Positions 34,401 to 40,185 of a stretch of 64,000 nt of DNA are shown piece after piece. Below the pieces are notes generated by a model that worked only from the letters and a program-made list of their open reading frames with translations, did no database searches and was not told where the DNA came from. This DNA is from Mucilaginibacter lappiensis (GTDB lineage: Bacteria > Bacteroidota > Bacteroidia > Sphingobacteriales > Sphingobacteriaceae), in NCBI RefSeq assembly GCF_900155965.1, contig NZ_FTMG01000017.1, forward strand, positions 62,001-126,000. Reading direction: 5' to 3'. How positions within the stretch are numbered: position 1 is the stretch's first letter; every line of letters begins with the position of its first letter. A program made the translations under genes and the position numbers.

Positions 34401-34786
34401 ACCGCTTGCAGGGCGTAACCAATTCGGCGGGTTTCCTTTTTAACACCTAGAGCGGTTACAACAACCTCATTAAGCGTTTTACTGTTACCGTTCATACTTA
34501 CATTAACAATGGCCTTGTCGCTCACAACTACAGATTGCGGGGTATAGCCAATAAATGTAAAAATGAGTGTTTGCCCGTTGGAGGCTGTAATAAAGTAATG
34601 ACCATCCACATCGGTAACTGTGCCTTTGTTTTGATCTTTAATTTTCACACTTACTCCAGGAAGTGGCAAATGGTTTTCGTCGGTAATGGTACCACTTATT
34701 TTGGTTTGTCCAAATAAAATAGATGGCGTTATACAAAATAATAAAACCGTGATAAGGTTTTTTAATCTCTGGTAAAACTTGTTCAT
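31490..34786 (-). CDS. susC: SusC/RagA family TonB-dependent transporter
   Basis: 1098 residues. After a signal peptide (LLFCITPSILFGQ) comes a carboxypeptidase-like domain (about 30-108: GTITDENHLPLPGVSVKIKD), then the plug with LNEVVVTALGVKKETRRIGY and GLTGKVAGLSV, RGNSVTLYVVDGFPI and LKGPAAAALYGSRAQNGAIL. The beta barrel follows to the terminal aromatic strand GVNFNVSF. It imports a bulky or complexed ligand through the outer membrane using TonB. Its promoter carries the 33-base element also found before the phosphonate-type operon at 36815, suggesting shared control and related ligands. Confidence 0.96.
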   Translation of the reverse strand: MNKFYQRLKNLITVLLFCITPSILFGQTKISGTITDENHLPLPGVSVKIKDQNKGTVTDVDGHYFITASNGQTLIFTFIGYTPQSVVVSDKAIVNVSMNGNSKTLNEVVVTALGVKKETRRIGYALQAVNGADVTTARDPNPITGLTGKVAGLSVGPSAELLGNPSVLIRGNSVTLYVVDGFPINTDTYNISPDDIETYTVLKGPAAAALYGSRAQNGAILITTKKGEKNKKGLTVDINSSTVMNKGFLAFPRIQSSYGPGENTFYTFVDGKGGAPGGVDSDYDIWGPYFAGQLIPQYDSPVINGVRQGTPWVARGKNNLKNFLQTGVQTNNNISLGAVGDTYVTRFSVSQQHQTSYIPSQYLDIANANFYASFTPTSRWKFEANVDFNRQSTDNFPDVQYGPNSLIYNLAIWTGADWSVNSPDIKAIWQPGKEGVQSEFEEYTRYHNPYLLTQKWTRGHYKNDIYGYVSGNFKINDNLNATLRSQIDTYNILRTEDLPFSAHPYGREGNMGDYREDRRNLFDNNTELMLNYNYTVKKFLNLSGVVGSNLRSFNYNSSWTSTDYLNVPEVYTFANSRNPVQSTAFSSQERVLSGYYSLDATFGKYATLSSTGRVDKSSAFQNVTTYYYPSLSVATVISDYIKLPEIVSFLKGRASYSTVKADASSPTIGPAPFNAISALGGSTTTNSPNSNPLFLNPLGYGSTYNSPYNGPSYQLNPFYLTSKPYNSQPAASASNFLYQPNIKTSTRVNYEEGFDIKFLQNRLGLSATAFQYIDGPQILANSISTATGYTTLYLNALKTRKTGYEASIEGTPIRNLGGFTWNVLINVSTFKDVYEELPPGQNTYNQFFKQGDRTDKLYGTAFARTPQGQIINDAAGKPLVLPVAQYLGNENAKYQWSIGNKLRYKNFNLGFQFDGSVGGVIIDYMHNKTMRGGSNIETATGALGDARYKDWQNFGKKGYNGSYIGEGVTVSNGTSINYDPVTGRIINYAALQYSPNKQTALVQDYVSKYYNVDESNLMSKTFSKLREVTLGYDFPKAWLDKSFIRKASVSIYGRNLLYFYGDKRFKDVDLDQYNYATSTTVLQSPTVRSYGVNFNVSF

Positions 34787-34826
34787 CTGCTAAAATTTAA
34801 AGGTGAAAGGATTGATTTTTTCATGC

Positions 34827-34859
34827 AGCAATACTAAACTTTGTTTATTATTAGTAAAC
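34827..34859 (-). promoter_or_regulatory. susC promoter with shared operator element
   Basis: On the minus strand the 33 bases begin GTTTACTAATAATAAAC and continue AAAGTTTAGTATTGCT. They match the element at 36761-36793 in 29 of 33 positions. TAAAC-AAA-GTTTA (34835-34847) is an inverted repeat overlapping TAGTATTG (34829-34836), which fits a -7 box with one mismatch. This geometry fits repressor occlusion. Confidence 0.7.
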
Positions 34860-34966
34860 CAACTTAGTATTAAGCTATACTTAATCTTATGTTCACCCTG
34901 TGTTAAGCAGGCGGTTTTTGTAACAGCGTAATTACATATACCTTACAAAAACTTAATATTAAAATA

Positions 34967-35551
34967 TCAACTGTTTACCAGTTGCAGATGGGTTAGTGCT
35001 ATAGATTTTAAATAATCGAGGTTATTTACGGGTTGATTCATCTCTTTGGCCATGTCATCCCAATAGCGTAATCTTATAATCAGCTCGGCATCAGGGTTTA
35101 ACTCAAAATCTGAAGCCTCTTCATCGGTCATTACACCTCCCTGAAATTGCAGCGTTCCTTTGCTGGCATCAGACAGCCGATTATAATATTCCGGATATTT
35201 ATAAGTAAGATATCGCTTCGCTATCACATGTCCCTGCACCAAATTGGCTACTCTTTCCGAAAAACCACGTTCCAGCAAATAATCAGCTCCCAGTTTTTCA
35301 TGATCAACATTACCCATACCATCCATGCTTCCGGCTTCTTCGGCATCTGCACATAAATGACCTATATCATGAAAAAATGCTGCCAATATTACCTCATCAT
35401 CAAAACCTTCGGCCTGTGCCAAAGCAGCCGCTTGAGACATATGTTCTAATTGCGAAACCGGTTCGCCTATATAATCTTCATCTCCGAATTTTTCATACAA
35501 TGAAAATACTTCATTTACAACAGCCAGCGGATTATATTGGGAAAAAGCCAT
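34967..35551 (-). CDS. PhnZ-like HD-domain oxygenase for phosphonate breakdown
   Basis: PhnZ is a mixed-valence di-iron oxygenase that cleaves 2-amino-1-hydroxyethylphosphonate to glycine and phosphate. The 194 residues carry the matching set: Tyr27 and Glu30 (EDYIGEPVSQLEH), His37, His61-Asp62 and His65 (AAFFHDIGHL), His84 (VDHEKLGADYLL), His108 and Lys112 (GHVIAKRYL) and the C-terminal Asp165/166 (RYWDDMAKE). The extra Tyr and Glu separate PhnZ-like enzymes from ordinary HD phosphohydrolases. No PhnY hydroxylase is encoded in the window, so its substrate supply must come from elsewhere, or the substrate differs. Confidence 0.82.
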   Translation of the reverse strand: MAFSQYNPLAVVNEVFSLYEKFGDEDYIGEPVSQLEHMSQAAALAQAEGFDDEVILAAFFHDIGHLCADAEEAGSMDGMGNVDHEKLGADYLLERGFSERVANLVQGHVIAKRYLTYKYPEYYNRLSDASKGTLQFQGGVMTDEEASDFELNPDAELIIRLRYWDDMAKEMNQPVNNLDYLKSIALTHLQLVNS

Positions 35552-35808
35552 GATTAGTTTATTTTCTGCAAATAAAGCGTATCCACATTATGAAAATATT
35601 AAATGTTTGTAAAATATCGTTTTCACTTAATATTAACTATGGATTATACGTTATTAACTCATTAATATCATTATTAGGTATTTAGGTATCTATTTTTCTG
35701 ATTTTCAGGGGGCATTTTAAGAACGATCCTGATTAATTGACACTTTTTTGGATTTTGACTTTTGGATTTTGAAAACTACTTTGCACCCGCTAACCTGGAG
35801 ACTAACCA

Positions 35809-36387
35809 ATGGAAGAAGATATACTGATACAGATCAGTAACCGGATAAAAGAACGCCGTCGCGAAAAAAACATCACTGTACAGGAACTGGCCGTAAGGGC
35901 TAATGTAAGTAAAGGGCTGATATCACAGATCGAGAACAGCCGGACCATACCTTCACTCATGGTGCTGATCGAAATCATTAAAGCCCTGGAAATTGATCTG
36001 AATGAATTTTTTAAGGATATCCGCTCAAAAAGTGACCATTTACCCATACTTATAAAACGGAAAAGCGAATACGAGCACTTTGAAAAAGAGCATGCCATCG
36101 GCTTCCATTATCAGCGCATTTTTACACAGTCTATAACCCAATCAACTGTTGATATTGTAATATTAGAACTGGAGCCTGGAGCGCTGCGCCCTCTTGTAGA
36201 AACTGATGCGTTCGAATACAAATATATTTTACAGGGTGAAGTAGAATACCAGTTTAAGGACGAGCGGATACCCATACACCAGGGCGATTCCATGTTGTTT
36301 GATGGACGCATACCCCATACCCCAAAAAATCTCGGTAACACCACCGCTATTATGCTCGCGGTTTATTTTTTTGAAGAAAAAAAGTAA
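35809..36387 (+). CDS. XRE-family regulator with C-terminal cupin domain
   Basis: 192 residues. The N-terminal helix-turn-helix (about 8-65) reads IKERRREKNITVQELAVRAN, then VSKGLISQIENSRTIPSL. The C-terminal cupin (about 115-190) shows LEPGALRPLVE, YILQGEVEYQF, GDSMLFDGRIPHTPKN. Such proteins sense a small metabolite through the cupin and repress or activate nearby catabolic genes. It sits between the PhnZ-like gene and the phosphonatase-like operon and is the best local candidate to bind the shared 33-base element (inference). Confidence 0.88.
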   Translation: MEEDILIQISNRIKERRREKNITVQELAVRANVSKGLISQIENSRTIPSLMVLIEIIKALEIDLNEFFKDIRSKSDHLPILIKRKSEYEHFEKEHAIGFHYQRIFTQSITQSTVDIVILELEPGALRPLVETDAFEYKYILQGEVEYQFKDERIPIHQGDSMLFDGRIPHTPKNLGNTTAIMLAVYFFEEKK

Positions 36388-36405
36388 ATCTATTTTAGTG
36401 TTAAA

Positions 36406-36615
36406 TTAATTGCAGCAAGTCCCCTTAGTTTGAATTGGGGGACATTTATAAGAGCCATAACTGCAAAAAACGCAACAATCTCCTTCCATAGGTTTTAATA
36501 ACGCATTGCAGTTACCGCATTGGTAAAAATACTGACAAGCATCCACCGGCATCTTCTCCTGCTTTTTAAAACCACAAACCGGGCAGGTAATTTCTGAGAT
36601 GAATATTACTTCCAT
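36406..36615 (-). CDS. GDCCVxC-domain small zinc-binding protein
   Basis: 69 residues from the ATG at 36613-36615; an in-frame ATG five codons earlier is also possible. Cys pairs make a zinc ribbon (TCPVCG and QCGNC), followed by the hallmark MEGDCCVFCSYGSYKCPPIQ and a terminal TCC. NCBI groups such proteins as GDCCVxC-domain (seleno)proteins; their role is unknown. It is convergent with the XRE-cupin gene, 18 bases away, and divergent from the phosphonatase-like operon. This sequence has Cys in the positions where some relatives may have selenocysteine. Confidence 0.8.
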   Translation of the reverse strand: MEVIFISEITCPVCGFKKQEKMPVDACQYFYQCGNCNALLKPMEGDCCVFCSYGSYKCPPIQTKGTCCN

Positions 36616-36760
36616 ATTCAAAATTAGCATTAATTTTCCGATCTTATAACCGATATAGATAGCCTGTATTTACTTCATCAACAAGAGGTTGTTTAAATAT
36701 ATGGGCTATACATTCTTACACAAGATTCTCGCCCCTTAACCATATCTTAACACAAATTTA

Positions 36761-36793
36761 GTTTGATATTAATAAACAAAGTTTACTATTGCT
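36761..36793 (+). promoter_or_regulatory. promoter with shared operator element of the phosphonate-type operon
   Basis: The 33 bases begin GTTTGATATTAATAAAC and continue AAAGTTTACTATTGCT. TTTG (36762-36765) and TACTATTG (36784-36791) are spaced 18 bases, a plausible Bacteroidota promoter. The inverted repeat TAAAC-AAA-GTTTA (36773-36785) lies between and over the -7 box. A second AAAC half-site (36794-36797) follows. The same element precedes susC. Confidence 0.72.
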
Positions 36794-36814
36794 AAACATT
36801 ATTTCATCAATATT

Positions 36815-37498
36815 ATGGCCATTAAATTAGTGGTATTTGACATAGCCGGCACTACCGTTAAAGACGATCAGGAGGTGAGCAAAGCTTTCCAGGCCGCTTT
36901 AAAAAAATACAATTATGATATTGAGCTCAACCAGATTGCCCCATTTAGGGGTTACCAAAAAACGGTAGCCATCAAACAAATATTGCTGGTGATTGAAAAT
37001 AATACCGATAAAATTACTCCGGAACTCATCAGCAACATTCATCAAGAATTTGTTCAGCAGATGATCAGCTTTTATCAACATGGCCCTATTGACCCCCTGC
37101 CGCATGTCGAAGAAACATTTGCGGCCCTACGCGCCACCGGTGTACAAGTAGGTATCAACACCGGTTTTTCCCGTGATATTGCCAACACCATAGTAACCCG
37201 CCTGCAATGGCGCGAAAAAGGGCTGATAGATCATGTAGTCGGATCTGACGAAGTAGAACTTGGTCGCCCGCACCCATATATGATACAAAAAATGATGAAG
37301 GCAGGTAATATAACGGACCCTTTAGAGGTTGTTAAAGTAGGTGATACCGGGGCTGATGTACGCGAAGGACAGAGCGTTGGCTGCAAATATGTAATTGGTG
37401 TAACCACCGGCGCATTTACCCGCGAGCAATTGGAACCTTCCAATCCTACTCACATCATTGATAATATAGCACAGGTAATTGATATCATAAATCAATAA
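36815..37498 (+). CDS. phosphonatase-like HAD hydrolase
   Basis: 227 residues, HAD superfamily. The nucleophile motif is VVFDIAGTTVKDD (Asp9), then INTGFSRDIANTIV, the Lys/Arg motif GRPHPYMIQKMM and the acidic motif KVGDTGADVREG. The cap region has FRGYQKTVAIKQILL with Lys49 near where phosphonoacetaldehyde hydrolase (PhnX) has its Schiff-base Lys. It fits the PhnX-like group (TIGR03351) known from phosphonate operons with the FAD oxidoreductase found two genes on. Expected reaction: C-P cleavage of phosphonoacetaldehyde to acetaldehyde and phosphate, or a related reaction. It is the first gene of a three-gene operon behind the shared operator. Confidence 0.82.
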   Translation: MAIKLVVFDIAGTTVKDDQEVSKAFQAALKKYNYDIELNQIAPFRGYQKTVAIKQILLVIENNTDKITPELISNIHQEFVQQMISFYQHGPIDPLPHVEETFAALRATGVQVGINTGFSRDIANTIVTRLQWREKGLIDHVVGSDEVELGRPHPYMIQKMMKAGNITDPLEVVKVGDTGADVREGQSVGCKYVIGVTTGAFTREQLEPSNPTHIIDNIAQVIDIINQ

Positions 37499-37501
37499 AA
37501 A

Positions 37502-38860
37502 ATGATAAAACTGATGGACTCGTTAAGGGCCAAAATAGCCAAATGGCCCTACTCTCTTCTATCCATAATGGCTGCTGTGGCGTCATTTGGGCTATACACT
37601 TCTATGTATGCTTTTCGTAAAGCTTTTGCAGCCGGTACCTTTACCGGTCAGCAATATCTGCATATCGATTATAAAGTATGGCTGGTAATAGCCCAGGTGG
37701 TGGGTTATACCTTCAGCAAGTTTTATGGCATCCGTTTTATAGCCGAAGTAAACAGCAAAAACAGGGCGCGATATATTTTAACTTTAATAGGCATTGCCTG
37801 GCTGGCATTGCTGGCTTTTGCTATAGTGCCGGCACCCTTCAATATCATTTTCCTGTTTGTCAACGGCTTTCCATTGGGGCTGATCTGGGGCCTGGTTTTT
37901 GGTTACCTGGAAGGCCGTCGCTCTACCGAGTTTATGGCAGCAGTGCTATCTATTAGTTTAATATTTGCCTCGGGCTTTGTAAAAACGGTTGGGCGTACCC
38001 TGCTTAACGTTTTTCATGTGAACGAATATCATATGCCTTTTTTAACAGGCGCCATATTTGTATTACCGCTACTCCTTTTTGTATTTTGCATGGAGCTGAT
38101 GCCCGCCCCCACAGCCGAGGATCAAAAGCTGCGTACCAAACGCAGCCCCATGAACGCGGCGGAGCGCAAGCAATTCCTGATACGCTTTTTACCGGGTATC
38201 ATCCTTACCATTATCATTTATGTGCTGCTTACCATTATGCGTGATGTGCGCGATAATTTTGAGGTAGAGATCTGGGCCGATCTGGGCGTAAAAAGTAACA
38301 GCATTTATACCAATATAGATTCCATCATATCCATCATCGTACTGGTAGCCATGAGTTTGCTCATTTTAGTAAAAAAGAATCTGAAAGCCTTTAGTATCAT
38401 CCACCTGCTCATCATCGGCGGCTGTTTATTGGTTGGTGTATCTACCATGCTGTTTACTATGAAGCTAATAAGCCCGATAAGCTGGATGACTATGGCCGGC
38501 CTTGGCCTTTACCTGGGTTACGTACCTTACAACGCCATATTTTTTGAGCGCATGATAGCCACTTTTAACTATAAAAGCAACGTTGGTTTTATCATGTACG
38601 TAGCCGACTCCATGGGTTACCTGGGTAGTGTAAGCATTTTGCTGGTAAGAGAATTGGGGCATCCAAACATTAGCTGGGGGCACTTTTTTCAGCAAGGCGT
38701 TATGATTGTGGGTCTTGTTGGCGGCATTTGCGGTGTGCTATCGCTCATTTACTTTTTGCAAAGTGCCAGGCCAAGTCAAAATTCAAAATTAAAAAGTCAA
38801 AATGAGCAAGCCGGCTTATTAGGCAACGACCATCTCATAACAGGCAATCCGATCAACTAA
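37502..38860 (+). CDS. DUF5690 family MFS-like transporter
   Basis: 452 residues with about 12 membrane helices. It starts 3 bases after the HAD gene and shares its operon. The N-terminal SLLSIMAAVASFGLYTSMYA and AFRKAFAAGTF match the DUF5690 family of Bacteroidota, distantly like the organophosphate:phosphate antiporters (GlpT/UhpT) in the YAFRK-type motif after helix 1. Uptake of an organophosphonate across the inner membrane is inferred from context. The last 30 residues (SQNSKLKSQNEQ) are encoded by TTCAAAATT-type words like those in the intergenic palindromes, so the tail may be repeat-derived. Confidence 0.82.
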   Translation: MIKLMDSLRAKIAKWPYSLLSIMAAVASFGLYTSMYAFRKAFAAGTFTGQQYLHIDYKVWLVIAQVVGYTFSKFYGIRFIAEVNSKNRARYILTLIGIAWLALLAFAIVPAPFNIIFLFVNGFPLGLIWGLVFGYLEGRRSTEFMAAVLSISLIFASGFVKTVGRTLLNVFHVNEYHMPFLTGAIFVLPLLLFVFCMELMPAPTAEDQKLRTKRSPMNAAERKQFLIRFLPGIILTIIIYVLLTIMRDVRDNFEVEIWADLGVKSNSIYTNIDSIISIIVLVAMSLLILVKKNLKAFSIIHLLIIGGCLLVGVSTMLFTMKLISPISWMTMAGLGLYLGYVPYNAIFFERMIATFNYKSNVGFIMYVADSMGYLGSVSILLVRELGHPNISWGHFFQQGVMIVGLVGGICGVLSLIYFLQSARPSQNSKLKSQNEQAGLLGNDHLITGNPIN

Positions 38861-38875
38861 TTAATCATTAAACCA

Positions 38876-40000
38876 ATGAACAAAAACGCGATCATTATAG
38901 GCGCAGGTATTGTAGGCTTAGCCACTGCCCGCGCCTTAGCCATGCGTGGCTATAAGGTAATCGTATTTGAACGTAACGAACGTGCCGTTGGCGCATCCAT
39001 TCGCAATTTCGGGATGGTATGGCCAATTGGACAGGCAACCGGCCCCCTGTTTGACCGTGCCATGCTATCGCGCAGCATCTGGAAAACCATTTGTACTGAA
39101 GCCGGTATATGGCATAATGAAGTAGGCTCATTGCACCTGGCCTATCATGATGATGAGTTACAGGCCATTAAAGAATATGTAGAGGTTAATCATCAATTCA
39201 GGGATTGTGCCTTATTAACCCCTGCCCAAACTTTTGCCAAATCACTGGCTGTTAATCCTAAAGGTTTAAAAGGCGCGTTATGGAGTGGTGAGGATATGAT
39301 TGTAGAATCGCGTGTGGCTGTTGGGCAAGTAGCCAAATACCTGGCCGAAAAATATGGTGTGGAATTTCATTGGAATACCGCCATCAGCCGTATCGAACAT
39401 CCCAAAGTAGTATCGGGCAGTCAAAGCTGGCAGGCTGATGAAATATTTGTTTGCAGTGGTGCCGAGTTTGAAACCTTATATCCCGAGCTGTTTGCTCAAA
39501 CCCCCATCACCAAATGTAAATTGCAAATGATGCGCCTGGTTACCCAGCCGGATGAGTGGCGTATAGGTCCGTCTTTATGCGGTGGTTTATCCATGATCCA
39601 TTATCCTGGTTTTCAGACTGCGGCTTCGTTACCTGCTTTGCGCAAACGTTATGAGGAACAATACGCTACACATTTAAAATGGGGTATCCATGTAATGGTT
39701 TCTCAAAATGGTAGTGGCGAACTCACCATTGGCGATTCGCATGAATATGGCCTGGTACACGACCCGTTTGATAAGGCATTTATTAATAATTTAATAATGG
39801 AGTACTTACATACTTTTGCCACCTTTAAGGACTGGAAACTCCTGCAGTCATGGCATGGTATCTATCCAAAAATGACTAACGGGGCAACCGAGCTAGTTGT
39901 AGAGATCAAACCTGGTGTAACTATCATCAACGGAATGGGCGGTAATGGTATGACCCTTTCATTTGGCTTGTGCGAAGAGGTAATTGCGGCAAGAAGTTAA
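38876..40000 (+). CDS. FAD-dependent oxidoreductase of phosphonate operons (TIGR03364 type)
   Basis: 374 residues, DAO fold. The FAD motif is IIIGAGIVGLATARALAMRG (Gly9, Gly11, Gly14), followed by VGASIRNFGMVWPIGQATG, characteristic of this group, and the C-terminal GVTIINGMGGNGMTLSFGL. Proteins of this type sit beside PhnX-like hydrolases and are proposed to oxidise 2-aminoethylphosphonate or its N-methyl form to phosphonoacetaldehyde. That would feed the HAD enzyme two genes upstream and replace the usual PhnW transaminase, which is absent here. Third gene of the operon, 15 bases after the transporter. Confidence 0.84.
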   Translation: MNKNAIIIGAGIVGLATARALAMRGYKVIVFERNERAVGASIRNFGMVWPIGQATGPLFDRAMLSRSIWKTICTEAGIWHNEVGSLHLAYHDDELQAIKEYVEVNHQFRDCALLTPAQTFAKSLAVNPKGLKGALWSGEDMIVESRVAVGQVAKYLAEKYGVEFHWNTAISRIEHPKVVSGSQSWQADEIFVCSGAEFETLYPELFAQTPITKCKLQMMRLVTQPDEWRIGPSLCGGLSMIHYPGFQTAASLPALRKRYEEQYATHLKWGIHVMVSQNGSGELTIGDSHEYGLVHDPFDKAFINNLIMEYLHTFATFKDWKLLQSWHGIYPKMTNGATELVVEIKPGVTIINGMGGNGMTLSFGLCEEVIAARS

Positions 40001-40002
40001 TC

Positions 40003-40170
40003 TATGAACTATGGTCGATAGTCCATAGATTAATTTAAAGTTTAGAATACAGTATAGCAGTAATAGATTTTAAAATTTCTTAATATTGAAAAAATAATAA
40101 CCATGGTCTATGGACCATCGACTATGGACAAAAATAACAACCATGATCTATGGACTATCGACCATGGACC
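40003..40170. repeat. word-array inverted and direct repeat (CTATGGAC words)
   Basis: ATGGTCGATAGTCCATAGAT (40011-40030) is the exact complement of ATCTATGGACTATCGACCAT (40146-40165). A third related block lies at 40101-40129. The words CTATGG, ACTATCG and ACCATGG recur. It fills the 185-base gap between the FAD oxidoreductase and phospholipase C genes and would separate them as a long hairpin. Confidence 0.8.
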
Positions 40171-40185
40171 AATAACTAAACACCA

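Noticed and set aside
34967..35551. Plain HD phosphohydrolase
   Set aside because: The extra Tyr27/Glu30 pair and the His108/Lys112 site match PhnZ-type oxygenases better.
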